A DNA stretch of 64,000 bases from an uncultured Paracoccaceae bacterium (GCA_951812615.1 CATOSU010000002.1:1302001-1366000), one strand, 5' to 3'. Counted from the first letter of the stretch, positions 37,389 to 46,390 are shown. A program made the numbers and translations. The notes: generated from the letters alone by a model not told the origin.

Positions 37389-38027
37389 TTGAAACTCTAT
37401 TCCTACTGGCGGTCGACAACGTCCGTCAGGGTCCGTGCGGCACTGAACCTCAAGGCAGTGGATTATGAAATCGTGCCGGTGGACCTTGTCGCGGGCGAAC
37501 AGAAGCAGGCCGGCTATGTCGCGGTAAATCCCGGGATGGGTGTGCCGTCGCTCGAGTTGGACGATGGCAGGGTTATCACCCAATCGGTCGCATTGCTGGA
37601 TTTCATCGAGGAAATGTGGCCCGATCCGCCCCTGCTGCCCTCCGACCCGGTCGACCGGGCGCAGGTGCGGGCCGCCGCGGCGCAGATCGCGCTGGATATT
37701 CACCCGGTGAACAATCTCAAGATTCTGGCCTACCTGAAGGGGCCGCTGGGCCACAGCCAGGACGAGACGGTGATCTGGATGAACCACTGGATGACCGAAG
37801 GGTTCACCGCATTTGCCAGCCTGATCCGCGAAGGGACGCCCTATTGCTTCGGCGACGGGATCGGCCTCGCCGACCTGTGCCTTGTGGGCCAGATGGTGAA
37901 CGCGCGCCGCTGGGGGTGCGATCTTGCTCCCTTCTCCCGGCTGGTCGAGATTGACGAACGTTGCCGTGAAAACAAGGCGATTCAACAGGCCTTGCCCAAG
38001 GCCCAACCGGATGCTCCAACCACGTAG
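37389..38027 (+). CDS. maiA: Maleylacetoacetate isomerase (zeta-class GST)
   Basis: The 212-residue protein is a zeta-class glutathione transferase: LYSYWRSTTSVRVRAALNLK, VNPGMGVPSLELDDG, ITQSVALLDFIEE and the C-terminal DGIGLADLCLVGQMVNARRW. It isomerises maleylacetoacetate to fumarylacetoacetate. I use the TTG at 37389, because GGGGAGGA sits eight bases upstream and gives the standard length; an ATG ten codons upstream has no ribosome site. Its stop lies inside a 28-base perfect palindrome. Confidence 0.94.
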   Translation: MKLYSYWRSTTSVRVRAALNLKAVDYEIVPVDLVAGEQKQAGYVAVNPGMGVPSLELDDGRVITQSVALLDFIEEMWPDPPLLPSDPVDRAQVRAAAAQIALDIHPVNNLKILAYLKGPLGHSQDETVIWMNHWMTEGFTAFASLIREGTPYCFGDGIGLADLCLVGQMVNARRWGCDLAPFSRLVEIDERCRENKAIQQALPKAQPDAPTT

Positions 38028-38051
38028 GATGGGTGATATCACCCATCCTAC
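38024..38051. repeat. 28-base perfect palindrome over the maiA stop
   Basis: The half-site GTAGGATGGGTGAT is followed at once by its exact complement, so the RNA would form a stem limited only by the loop. The maiA TAG stop is at 38025-38027, inside the left arm. It resembles dispersed REP-type intergenic palindromes and may be an mRNA processing or stabilising element. It has no T run, so it is not a typical terminator. Confidence 0.85.
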
Positions 38052-38069
38052 CGACAGACAGGAACCAAT

Positions 38070-39326
38070 ATGCCATTACTGAAAAGCTGGGTTGCTTCGG
38101 CCAATACATCCGATCACCCGTTTCCCCTTAACAATCTGCCCTACGGGGTTTTTTCCACCGAGGGCGCCGAGCCCCGCTGCGGCGTCGCCATCGGTGACAT
38201 GATTCTGGACATGGCGGCCGCGGAAGAGGCCGGTCTCATTGCGCTGGTGGAAGTGCCCCTGTTCGACGTGCCTTACTGGAACGACCTGATGGAAGAAGGC
38301 CCGGCTGTCTGGGCCGCGTTGCGGGAGCGTCTGACCAACCTGCTGGCCGAAGGATCTGCGGAGCAGGATAAGGTCGAGACACTGCTGGTCCCCATGGACG
38401 CAGCCGAACTGCACCTGCCGCTGGTTGTCAGTGAATACACCGATTTCTATGCGGGCCGGCATCACGCAACAAATGTCGGCACGATGTTCCGCGGCGCCGA
38501 AAACGCGCTGCCGCCGAACTGGCTGCACATTCCGATCGGGTATAATGGCCGCGCCTCTTCCATTGTCGTCGATGGCACGCCGGTCCGCCGGCCCTGGGGT
38601 CAGCTGAAATCGCCGCAGCACGACATGCCCGCTTTCATGCCGTGCCGGCGGTTCGATCTGGAGCTTGAAATGGGCGCCATTGTTGGCGTAGCGTCAGAAG
38701 GACCGATCACCGTTCAGGAAGCCGATGACAACATCTTCGGATACGTCCTGCTGAACGACTGGTCTGCCCGTGACATTCAGGCATGGGAATATCAGCCGCT
38801 GGGCCCGTTTCAGGCCAAGGCGACGGCCACCACCATCTCGCCCTGGATCGTGACCAAGGCGGCGCTGGAGCCCTTCCGTTGCGAAACGCCGGCGCGCGAA
38901 TTCGAGCTGCTGGACCATCTGCGGGATTGCGGGCCGATGCTCTACGACATCGACCTCGAGGTGACGCTGGCCCCTGACGGAAAGACAGCGTCCACGATCA
39001 CGCGCACGAACCTCAAGGAAATGTACTATTCGGCCGCGCAGCAGCTTGCGCATCATTCCACGTCCGGTTGTCCGATGAATGTCGGTGACCTGCTGGGGTC
39101 GGGAACGATCTCGGGCGCAGAGCGGTCCGAACGGGGATCGCTGCTGGAACTCAGCTGGGGCGGCAAGGAACCGGTGACGCTGGATACCGGCGAGGTCCGG
39201 ACGTTCCTCGAGGATGGCGACACGCTGACGCTCGAGGGACATGCACAGGGTGATGGATATCGCATCGGTTTCGGACAATGCGCGGGCGAGGTTCTGCCGG
39301 CGCTGGAGGACCCTTACGCCAGATAA
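38070..39326 (+). CDS. fahA: Fumarylacetoacetase
   Basis: The protein has 418 residues. FAH motifs: NLPYGVFSTEGAEPRCGVAI, YTDFYAGRHHATNVG, YNGRASSIVVDGTPVRRPWG, LELEMGAIVG, LLNDWSARDIQAWEYQPLG, and ISGAERSERGSLLELSWGG. The catalytic histidine and metal-binding acidic residues sit in these stretches. It splits fumarylacetoacetate to fumarate and acetoacetate, the last pathway step. Confidence 0.96.
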   Translation: MPLLKSWVASANTSDHPFPLNNLPYGVFSTEGAEPRCGVAIGDMILDMAAAEEAGLIALVEVPLFDVPYWNDLMEEGPAVWAALRERLTNLLAEGSAEQDKVETLLVPMDAAELHLPLVVSEYTDFYAGRHHATNVGTMFRGAENALPPNWLHIPIGYNGRASSIVVDGTPVRRPWGQLKSPQHDMPAFMPCRRFDLELEMGAIVGVASEGPITVQEADDNIFGYVLLNDWSARDIQAWEYQPLGPFQAKATATTISPWIVTKAALEPFRCETPAREFELLDHLRDCGPMLYDIDLEVTLAPDGKTASTITRTNLKEMYYSAAQQLAHHSTSGCPMNVGDLLGSGTISGAERSERGSLLELSWGGKEPVTLDTGEVRTFLEDGDTLTLEGHAQGDGYRIGFGQCAGEVLPALEDPYAR

Positions 39327-39409
39327 CCGGCGATGGGGCACCGATGCGCAGCCTCATCCGCCACACACAGGGTGCGCCTCAGCGCACCGCACCACAAAGG
39401 AACAGCAAC

Positions 39410-40360
39410 ATGGCCAAGGCTTTTGCGTCCCAGGGGGACATGACGGAAAAGGAAATCAGCTTCACCGAGGTTGGTGACGGGCTCTGGGCGTTTACCGCCG
39501 AGGGCGATCCGAACTCGGGTGTCATCATCGGCGATGACAGCGTGATGATCGTCGAGGCGCAGGCCACGCCGCGGCTGGCGAACAAGGTGATCGAGAAGGT
39601 CCGCGAAGTGACCGACAAGCCGATCAGCCACCTTGTTCTGACTCACTACCACGCGGTGCGCGTTCTGGGGGCCAGCGCCTTCAACGCGCCGCAGATCATC
39701 ATGTCGGAAAAGGCCCGCTCGATGGTTGTCGAACGCGGGCAGGAGGACTGGGACAGTGAATTCCAGCGCTTCCCCCGCCTGTTCGAAGGCCATGAGAGCA
39801 TTCCCGGCCTGACCTGGCCGACAACCACATTCAACGGCCGGATGAGCGTCTATCTGGGCGAACGCCGCATCGACATCATGCAGATGGGCCGCGCCCATAC
39901 CGCGGGCGACGCGGTGATCTACGTGCCGGATCAGAATGTCATGTTTACCGGGGACATCGTCGAATACCACTCGGCCTGTTACTGCGGCGACGGGCATTTC
40001 CACGACTGGCCCGGCACGCTGGAAAACATCCGCAAGTGGGATCTTGATGCCATCGCACCCGGACGCGGCGATGCTCTGGTGGGCAGCGACATGGTCAACG
40101 CCGCGCTCGATTCCACGGCCGATTTCGTGCGCTCGACCTACCGCCCGGCGGCACAGGTGGCGATGTGCGGCGGCAGCCTCAAGGACGCATGGGACGCCGT
40201 GCGCGCCGAATGCGATCCGAAGTTTTCAGACTATGCGATCTACGAACACTGCCTGCCGTTCAACGTCGCCCGCGCCTATGACGAAGCGCGCGACATCGAC
40301 ACGCCGCGGATCTGGACCGCGCAGCGCGACATCGAGATGTGGGAGGCGCTGCAGGGGTGA
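39410..40360 (+). CDS. Metallo-beta-lactamase-fold hydrolase in the homogentisate operon
   Basis: This 316-residue protein has an MBL fold: SGVIIGDDSVMIVEAQATP, HLVLTHYHAVRVLGAS, MGRAHTAGDAVIYVPDQNV, FTGDIVEYHSACYCGDGH. The usual HxHxDH reads HYHAVR here, so the Asp and second His of metal site 2 are missing, while the later His (RAHTAGD) and Asp (FTGD) remain. It may bind one metal. Its ATG at 39410 follows AAAGGA. The role within homogentisate degradation is unknown; possibly a thioester or lactone hydrolase. Confidence 0.85.
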   Translation: MAKAFASQGDMTEKEISFTEVGDGLWAFTAEGDPNSGVIIGDDSVMIVEAQATPRLANKVIEKVREVTDKPISHLVLTHYHAVRVLGASAFNAPQIIMSEKARSMVVERGQEDWDSEFQRFPRLFEGHESIPGLTWPTTTFNGRMSVYLGERRIDIMQMGRAHTAGDAVIYVPDQNVMFTGDIVEYHSACYCGDGHFHDWPGTLENIRKWDLDAIAPGRGDALVGSDMVNAALDSTADFVRSTYRPAAQVAMCGGSLKDAWDAVRAECDPKFSDYAIYEHCLPFNVARAYDEARDIDTPRIWTAQRDIEMWEALQG

Positions 40361-40445
40361 CGCGGGTGTCGGAACTGACTCTTATGCAAACCCTGGCTTT
40401 GCGTGGGTCGTGGTTGCGTATGCGATGGGGTTTGGGTCGGTGTTG

Positions 40446-40541
40446 ATGAACGACAGGTATTGCTGGTTCCACGACGCAGATATGCCGCTGGTAAGGGCCC
40501 GGCATCACGGCAACAGCGACCGGGAGAACTTCCGGGCATGA
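40446..40541 (+). CDS. Possible 31-residue frame coupled to the DinB gene
   Basis: The 177-base gap after the MBL gene contains a short frame MNDRYCWFHDADMPLVRARH that ends with a TGA overlapping the DinB ATG as ATGA. An in-frame ATG at 40425 would add seven residues. The ribosome site is weak (GGGTCGG). It could be a leader for translational coupling or chance. Confidence 0.25.
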   Translation: MNDRYCWFHDADMPLVRARHHGNSDRENFRA

Positions 40542-41062
40542 GGACGACCCGCGATCCGTACCTGACGATGGCGCTGAACAACGCCTGGGCCAATGCCACG
40601 CTTTACGGCGCGATTTCGGCGCTGTCGGAAGAGGCGCTAGCGGCACCGCGGCCCGGCTTCTTTCCGTCCCTCAAGGCGACGCTGAACCATATTCTTGTGG
40701 TCGACCTCTACTATGTCGATGCTCTGGAGGAGGGCGGGCAGGGGCGGTCTGTCTTTGACCGGGCCGATCTGGCAACCGTTGCGGAACTGGCGGCTGCACA
40801 GGCTGCGGTGGACATGCGGCTGGCGACATTTTGCAGCAACATGACCCCGTCTTTGTCGGATGCACCGCGCGCAACCGAACGTCGTGAGGGGATCGTGACC
40901 GAACAGGTTGGCCCCCTGCTGCTGCATCTGTTTCAGCATCAGGTCCATCACCGCGGTCAGGCGCATACGATGATACTGGACGCCGGCATCGCGCCGCCGC
41001 AGCTGGATGATTTCCATCTGGAATACGGGCGCGTACCGTCGGCGCAGGCCTATTTCGAATGA
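40538..41062 (+). CDS. DinB-family protein
   Basis: This 174-residue four-helix protein has the DinB/YfiT metal-site histidines: one in LKATLNHILVVDLYYVDAL and two in HLFQHQVHHRGQAHTMI. DinB proteins are thiol-dependent transferases or of unknown role. In a homogentisate operon it could serve as a glutathione- or mycothiol-independent maleylpyruvate-type isomerase, though maiA is already present. ATG at 40538. Confidence 0.85.
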   Translation: MRTTRDPYLTMALNNAWANATLYGAISALSEEALAAPRPGFFPSLKATLNHILVVDLYYVDALEEGGQGRSVFDRADLATVAELAAAQAAVDMRLATFCSNMTPSLSDAPRATERREGIVTEQVGPLLLHLFQHQVHHRGQAHTMILDAGIAPPQLDDFHLEYGRVPSAQAYFE

Positions 41063-41117
41063 CATCGGCCCGGCGATACAACCCTGCCCGCAGAGGGCCG
41101 CGCAGAGAGGCCCGGCA

Positions 41118-41381
41118 ATGACCACGCCACGTCTTATCCTGCTGGGGGTTATGACCCTGATTTTCATACTCTGGGCCGCTTTGCTGTTTCGCACGATGTT
41201 CCAAATCCGCCGGCGTGCGGCGGAGAGGACAGGACGTAGTTTTGTCGGACCGGGTGCCACACTGAGCGAATGGCGGCGCTTGGCGAAGTCCGCTGAAGAC
41301 CGCCGGACACGTCAGTGGCTGCTGGGAACAACGCTGGCGCTGCTGATCTGGATCATATCCCAGGCCCTGATGGCCGGGTAA
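41118..41381 (+). CDS. Small membrane protein (two helices)
   Basis: The protein has 87 residues with two hydrophobic helices (residues about 6-24, LILLGVMTLIFILWAALLF; and about 67-84, WLLGTTLALLIWIISQAL) linked by a basic loop (RRRAAERTGRS). ATG 41118 follows AGAGAGG. No known domain. Its place between the DinB and FAD-monooxygenase genes suggests cotranscription. Confidence 0.7.
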   Translation: MTTPRLILLGVMTLIFILWAALLFRTMFQIRRRAAERTGRSFVGPGATLSEWRRLAKSAEDRRTRQWLLGTTLALLIWIISQALMAG

Positions 41382-41423
41382 AACCGAAGCTACGGCTCGG
41401 ATGACTTTGAGGGAGACTGTCTC

Positions 41424-43040
41424 ATGGCCTATGACTATCAACCATATCCTTACGTTGCCCCGCCGGGCCTGAAGGAGACCGAACCGCGGCACGCTGTTGC
41501 CATCGTCGGTGCCGGTCCCATCGGGTTGGCGATGGCCATTGATCTGGCGCTGCGCGGCATCAAGTCGGTCGTGCTGGATGACAACAACGTTGTCTCTGTC
41601 GGGTCGCGTGCGATCTGCTGGTCGAAACGGACGCTGGAAATCTTCGACAGGCTCGGTGTCGGGGACCAGATGATGGAAAAGGGCGTGACGTGGAAAATCG
41701 GACGCCAGTTTCATGGCGACGAACATGTCTTCACTTTCGACCTGCTGCCGGAGGAAGGCCACCTGTATCCGGCATTCATCAATCTTCAGCAATATTACGT
41801 CGAAGAATACCTTGTGGACCGCGCGAGAGAGTTTCCCGACCTCATCGACATCCGGTTCCTGAACAAGGTTCTGAACCACGATGACCGCGGCGATCACGTG
41901 GTGCTGACGGTGGAGACGCCGGACGGTGAATACGCGCTGGAAGCCGAGTGGTACATTGCCTGCGACGGGGCCGGATCGGCCACGCGGGAACGGATGGGGC
42001 TGAGCTTTGAAGGTCAGACCTTTGAGGAGCAGTTCCTGATCGCCGATATCAAGATGGAACAATCGCCCTTTGGCGATGAAAAGGTACCTGAACGGTGGTT
42101 CTGGTTCGATCCGCCGTTCCACTCGGGTAAATCCGCGCTGCTGCATATGCAGCCGGACAATGTCTATCGCATCGATCTGCAGCTAGACGTGGACGCGGAC
42201 GGCAAGGAAGAGGCGCGCGAGGAAAACGTCATCCCGCGGATCAAGGCCATCGTCGGGGACAAGCCGTTCGAGCTGGACTGGGTCAGCGTCTACAAGTTCC
42301 GCTGCATCAAGCTGGACCGGTTCGTGCACAACCGGGTGCTGTTTGTCGGGGACAGCGCGCATGTCGTCAGCCCGTTTGGTGCCCGCGGCGGCAATGGCGG
42401 CATTCAGGATGTCGACAATCTGGGCTGGAAGCTGGCAGCGGTGTTGCAGGGCAATGCGGATGACAGGCTGATCGAAACCTACAACGAAGAACGGTCGCAC
42501 GGATCGGCCGAGAATATCCTGAATTCGTCCCGCGCAACCAATTTCATGACCCCGAAAACCCCGATCGAGGCCTTGTTCCGGTCCGAGGCCCTGAAGCTGG
42601 CCAAGGATCAGCCATTCGCCCAAAAGATGCTGAATTCCGGTCGTCTGAGCCTGCCCTGCTCGCTGGAAGGGATGGCCCTGCAAACACCGGGCGCGGCGCA
42701 GATCGCGCCGGGCCGGGCTTTGGTGGATGCGCCTCTGTCCGGGGACGCCGGCGACACATGGCTGCTGCACGAGGTTCAGGGCGACTTCACGCTTGTGGGT
42801 TTTGGCGACGTGATGCTGCCGGACGTGCCCGGCATTCGCCGCATCGGGATCAATACCCGGGCCGAGTACCCCTGTTTCACTGCGAAACATAACCATGCGA
42901 TGCGCCGGTATGGTTCGCCCAAGGCATACCTGTTCCGGCCGGACGCGCATGTCTGTGCGGTTTTCGACATGCCAACCAAAGAAGAGATCATCCACGCCCG
43001 CGCCCGGGCTCTGGGTGCCGAACTGGAGGAAGCGGAATGA
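41424..43040 (+). CDS. FAD-dependent aromatic ring monooxygenase (MhpA/PobA-like)
   Basis: The protein has 538 residues. The FAD motif VAIVGAGPIGLAMAIDLAL, the DG motif CDGAGSATRERMG, and the GD motif VLFVGDSAHVVSPFGARGG define a group A flavoprotein hydroxylase. The C-terminal thioredoxin-like domain (about 430-538) is present. The closest named relatives hydroxylate 3-(3-hydroxyphenyl)propionate or similar phenolic acids. In this operon it probably makes homogentisate or a related dihydroxyphenylacetate from a phenolic acid; this is inference. It overlaps the DUF2783 gene. Confidence 0.9.
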   Translation: MAYDYQPYPYVAPPGLKETEPRHAVAIVGAGPIGLAMAIDLALRGIKSVVLDDNNVVSVGSRAICWSKRTLEIFDRLGVGDQMMEKGVTWKIGRQFHGDEHVFTFDLLPEEGHLYPAFINLQQYYVEEYLVDRAREFPDLIDIRFLNKVLNHDDRGDHVVLTVETPDGEYALEAEWYIACDGAGSATRERMGLSFEGQTFEEQFLIADIKMEQSPFGDEKVPERWFWFDPPFHSGKSALLHMQPDNVYRIDLQLDVDADGKEEAREENVIPRIKAIVGDKPFELDWVSVYKFRCIKLDRFVHNRVLFVGDSAHVVSPFGARGGNGGIQDVDNLGWKLAAVLQGNADDRLIETYNEERSHGSAENILNSSRATNFMTPKTPIEALFRSEALKLAKDQPFAQKMLNSGRLSLPCSLEGMALQTPGAAQIAPGRALVDAPLSGDAGDTWLLHEVQGDFTLVGFGDVMLPDVPGIRRIGINTRAEYPCFTAKHNHAMRRYGSPKAYLFRPDAHVCAVFDMPTKEEIIHARARALGAELEEAE

Positions 43041-43228
43041 GCGTGATGCAGGACCGGCTGAGCCCCGATCAGGATGAGTTTTACAGCACGCTCATCGCCG
43101 CGCATGAAGGGCTGAGTTCGGAGGAAAGCCAAGCCATGAACGCGCGGCTGATATTGCTGATGGCAAACCGGATCGGCGATCTGGGTGTCCTGTCGGACAT
43201 CATTGAAGCGGCCCGCGGCTATAACTGA
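43037..43228 (+). CDS. DUF2783 domain protein
   Basis: This 63-residue protein (LSPDQDEFYSTLIAAHEGLS, MNARLILLMANRIGD) matches DUF2783, a small helical family often found beside aromatic FAD monooxygenases. It overlaps the monooxygenase end by four bases. It may be an accessory subunit; no biochemical function is known. Confidence 0.87.
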   Translation: MSVMQDRLSPDQDEFYSTLIAAHEGLSSEESQAMNARLILLMANRIGDLGVLSDIIEAARGYN

Positions 43229-43251
43229 ACCGGCGCGACGACGGACAGGTC

Positions 43252-44625
43252 CTATCCCGCGGCCGTCTCAACCGGCATGCAGATCGTGACCTGCAGACCG
43301 GGTGACAGGGCCGTGACGTGCAATTCGCCTCCGTGGCTGGCGGCGATGGCTTCGACGATTGGCAGGCCCAGACCGCTGCCGGATGATGCCGACAACTGAG
43401 CGAACCTTTCCTTCGCCGCCGGAATTTCGTCGGTGGGGATGCCGCATCCGTCGTCCGTCACTGTCAGCCTGATCTGTCCCTGCGACCGTTCCGCCGAAAT
43501 CGTGACGCGGGACAGGGACGGCCCGCCGTGACGCACCGCATTGTCGACGAGATTGGAAAGGGCTTCGCGCAGCATCGTCGGGTCGCACCTGACCTGTCCG
43601 GGGTCCGCCCGAACCGTCAGATCCAGATCCACGCCCGGCGGCATGGAATCGTGATAACCGGTGGCCCATTCCGCCAGCACGGTCTGCAGATCAACCCGAT
43701 GGTGCAGCCGCAGGGGACTGATGGCCTTGGCTCTTTCCAGCGTCAGCAGCTTCTGGGTCAGGTCGGCGGTTTCGCGCGCCGCCTCGAGCAGATCCTCCGC
43801 GCGGGTTCTGGCCGCTTCGGGTGACGGGGCGCGGTGAACGGCCTCGGCAAGTGCGAGGACACCGGCAATCGGGTTGCGCATCTGGTGGGCCGCGTTCGAA
43901 ATGAAATCGGATTGGGCTGCCATGCTTCGGGACAGTTGCGCGAACAGCTGATTCAACGTTTCAACGATGCCCCGCACCTCTTCCGGCACGGGCCGGCGTA
44001 TCGGCGACAGCTCGTCACTGGACCGCCGTTCGATCGCGTCCTGCAAATCCAGAAGCGGCCGCAGACCCAGTCGCACGCCGAACCAGACAACAAGGGCGAG
44101 CGCGATGATCAGGCCGCCTATGGTAATCAGCGACCGCCGGATCAGATCCCTCACGAACGCCTCCCTGAGCGCCGTATCCTGCCAGACCGTTGTTGTGAAA
44201 ACGCCGCTGAACCCGTCAATCTCGGTCCGGGACTGGAGCCGGACGCCGCTGACCGGGCGCCCGAAGTAGATCGCGCTGAAAAAGCTGGGCCCGGCTTCCT
44301 TGGCATCGGGGGCGGGTATGCCGACCGGTGGGGTCGCATAACCCGCAACGATGACGCCGTCGGGTGCATAAACATGGTAGAACACGCGCCCGCCGGACGT
44401 GTCAGACAGGATCTTCTGCGTTCTGGGGGACAGAGCATCACCGCCCGACAGGGAAACATCGTTGGACACTGCAAGCGCGGCGGTCAGCAGGCTGCGGTCA
44501 AAAACCTCCGTCGCGGTCTGCCGGGAGTGATTCAGTTGCCACAGCCCGGCGGCAACGGATATCGCAAGCAACGGCAGCAGAATGATCAGGGTCAGTCGCA
44601 TCCTGAGAGACAGGTTGCGTGTCAT
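43252..44625 (-). CDS. tctE: Sensor histidine kinase TctE-like
   Basis: The protein has 457 residues. Two membrane helices (about 12-30 and 166-186) flank a periplasmic sensor region (about 30-165). A HAMP-like stretch, the dimerisation H-box ISNAAHQMRNPIAGVLAL, and an ATPase with NLVDNAVRHG and VTDDGCGIPTDEIP and GSGLGLPIVEAI follow. It would sense extracellular tricarboxylates and phosphorylate TctD. Its start overlaps the end of tctD by four bases. Confidence 0.93.
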   Translation of the reverse strand: MTRNLSLRMRLTLIILLPLLAISVAAGLWQLNHSRQTATEVFDRSLLTAALAVSNDVSLSGGDALSPRTQKILSDTSGGRVFYHVYAPDGVIVAGYATPPVGIPAPDAKEAGPSFFSAIYFGRPVSGVRLQSRTEIDGFSGVFTTTVWQDTALREAFVRDLIRRSLITIGGLIIALALVVWFGVRLGLRPLLDLQDAIERRSSDELSPIRRPVPEEVRGIVETLNQLFAQLSRSMAAQSDFISNAAHQMRNPIAGVLALAEAVHRAPSPEAARTRAEDLLEAARETADLTQKLLTLERAKAISPLRLHHRVDLQTVLAEWATGYHDSMPPGVDLDLTVRADPGQVRCDPTMLREALSNLVDNAVRHGGPSLSRVTISAERSQGQIRLTVTDDGCGIPTDEIPAAKERFAQLSASSGSGLGLPIVEAIAASHGGELHVTALSPGLQVTICMPVETAAG

Positions 44626-45293
44626 GACGAACCGACCGTCAGCGTATACCCGATGCCTCGGTTGACACGTATTGTAATGTCATGCGCCTTTAGGCGCTTT
44701 CGCAGACGCGAAACATAGACCTCGATCACCTTTTCGTCGGTCTCGCTGCCGGTGCCGTAAACCTGATCCAGCAGGAATGCCTTGGACACTGCCCGCCCCT
44801 GCGCCTGAACCAGCGTGGCGAGCACGGTCAGTTCCCGCCGTGGGACGTCCAGCATCCTGTCGCCGTCCAGCAATTGCAGGGTTTCGAGATCAAGCCGCAG
44901 CTTGCCCAGCTCAACCGAGCGTCTGGGCGCCGCAGTTTTTCGCCGGCCCAGCGCGCGAACGCGCGCGGCCAGTTCTTCCATGGCAAATGGTTTGGCCAGA
45001 TAATCGTCGGCCCCGGCATCCAGCCCATCCACCCTGTCTTCGGTGCTTGACCGCGCAGTCAACAGGATCACCGGCCTCGGGTCCTCCCGCTTGCGCATCG
45101 CGGTCAAAATTTCGATCCCGCTTTTCCCCGGCAGGTTGATGTCCAGCACGACAAGATCCGATGCCTCCTGCCGGAGGAACAGGTCGGCCTCGTCACCGTC
45201 GTGCAGCAGATCCACGGAATGCCCATCATCCCGCAGGCGGTAGGCAATACCCTTGGCAAGGCTTCGGTTGTCTTCGACCACTACGATCCGCAT
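44622..45293 (-). CDS. tctD: Response regulator TctD-like (OmpR family)
   Basis: The protein has 223 residues. The receiver domain (RIVVVEDNRSLAKGIAYRL, phospho-acceptor in DLVVLDINLPGKSG, AKPFAMEELAARV) is joined to an OmpR winged helix (VPRRELTVLATLVQAQGRAV, VYVSRLRKRLKAH). It probably activates the divergent tctC-tctAB operon. I start at the ATG at 45293, because upstream extension adds 12 residues without a ribosome site. Confidence 0.94.
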   Translation of the reverse strand: MRIVVVEDNRSLAKGIAYRLRDDGHSVDLLHDGDEADLFLRQEASDLVVLDINLPGKSGIEILTAMRKREDPRPVILLTARSSTEDRVDGLDAGADDYLAKPFAMEELAARVRALGRRKTAAPRRSVELGKLRLDLETLQLLDGDRMLDVPRRELTVLATLVQAQGRAVSKAFLLDQVYGTGSETDEKVIEVYVSRLRKRLKAHDITIRVNRGIGYTLTVGSS

Positions 45294-45312
45294 TTGCAAC
45301 AATTTCGTCGCG

Positions 45313-45336
45313 ATGAAGGTTTGGCGCAAGCTTCAT
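45313..45336. promoter_or_regulatory. Inverted repeat in the tctD-tctC intergenic region
   Basis: ATGAAG at 45313-45318 and CTTCAT at 45331-45336 form a dyad between the divergent tctD and tctC genes. It is a candidate TctD-binding site, by position only. Confidence 0.4.
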
Positions 45337-45421
45337 GACACAAATTCCGAAAGTCAGGCCGCAATCCGGCCTGTCGGGATATCCGCGGGACGCACGTGCG
45401 CCCGTCTTAAGGGAGGAAGAC

Positions 45422-46390
45422 ATGAACGCAATCAAATCGACCCGCCGGGTGGCGATGGGCCTGTTGGCCGCTGCTTCGGCCAGTTTCGCAACACAATCCA
45501 TTGCAGGCAGCCATGGTATTGATCTGGCCGGAAAGACCGTTGAATGGGTAATTCCGTTCTCGGAAACCGGCGGCTCGGCGAAATGGGCGAATTTCTATGC
45601 GCCGCTGCTGAGCGAAGCGCTGCCGGGCGACCCGCGGGTCCGCTATGAATACGGAGACTGGAACGTTGTTCTGGCCTCGGGTACCGGTGGCGTTGCCTAT
45701 CTGCCCCCGGATCTGGCCGGCAAGATGAACGGAATGGACGCCAGCGCGCTGCGCGACACGGACTTCATCTATGGCAGCCAGGGCGCGACGCGGCTGGATT
45801 TGGTGCCGCTGCTGGCATGGGAAATGCTGGGCCTGAATGTCGAGCCGGTCTTTGGCATCAAGGGCCGTGGCGACGGCCGCCTGATGTTCGAACGCGGCGA
45901 AGCGAATATCGACTATCAGACGTCGTCGTCGTTCCTGAAAGGGGTTACGCCGCTGGTCGAGGACGGCACCGCCGTCCCGATGATGAGCTGGGGCGCTCTG
46001 GATGCAGACGGCAATATCGTGCGCGATCCGACCTTCCCGGACATGCCAACCTTCAAGGAAGTCTGCGAAGCCACCGATGGCTGTGAAACCAGCGGTGAGC
46101 AGTGGGATGCATGGAAGGCGTTCTTCATTGCCGGCTTCCCGGCGCAAAAAATGGTATTCCTGCCGGCCGGCGCATCAAACGACGCAATCGTCACCTACAC
46201 GGCAGCCTTCGAAGCCGTGAAAGCCCGCGCCGATTTCGCTGAAATCTCTGCCGGGCGGCTTGGCAAATACCCGCAGATGACCGGCGACGAGGCCAAGGGC
46301 GCGCTGGACAGCGCCACCCAGGTGCCGGACTCGGCAAAGAACTTTGTCGTTGGTTGGTTGAAGGATCGCTACGGCGTTTCCCTGAACTGA
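45422..46390 (+). CDS. tctC: Tripartite tricarboxylate transporter substrate-binding protein (TctC/BUG)
   Basis: This 322-residue BUG-type binding protein has a signal peptide (MNAIKSTRRVAMGLLAAASA, cleaved near SIAG). TctC features include GKTVEWVIPFSETGGSAKW, VFGIKGRGDGRLMFERGE and QVPDSAKNFVVGWLKDRYG. It is divergent enough from ordinary TctC that the ligand cannot be guessed from sequence. ATG 45422 follows AGGGAGGA. A hairpin with a T-rich tail separates it from tctAB. Confidence 0.9.
   Translation: MNAIKSTRRVAMGLLAAASASFATQSIAGSHGIDLAGKTVEWVIPFSETGGSAKWANFYAPLLSEALPGDPRVRYEYGDWNVVLASGTGGVAYLPPDLAGKMNGMDASALRDTDFIYGSQGATRLDLVPLLAWEMLGLNVEPVFGIKGRGDGRLMFERGEANIDYQTSSSFLKGVTPLVEDGTAVPMMSWGALDADGNIVRDPTFPDMPTFKEVCEATDGCETSGEQWDAWKAFFIAGFPAQKMVFLPAGASNDAIVTYTAAFEAVKARADFAEISAGRLGKYPQMTGDEAKGALDSATQVPDSAKNFVVGWLKDRYGVSLN

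Noticed and set aside
40671-42146. 491-codon minus-strand frame opposite DinB and the monooxygenase
   Set aside because: Covers three well-supported plus-strand genes and has low-complexity composition.
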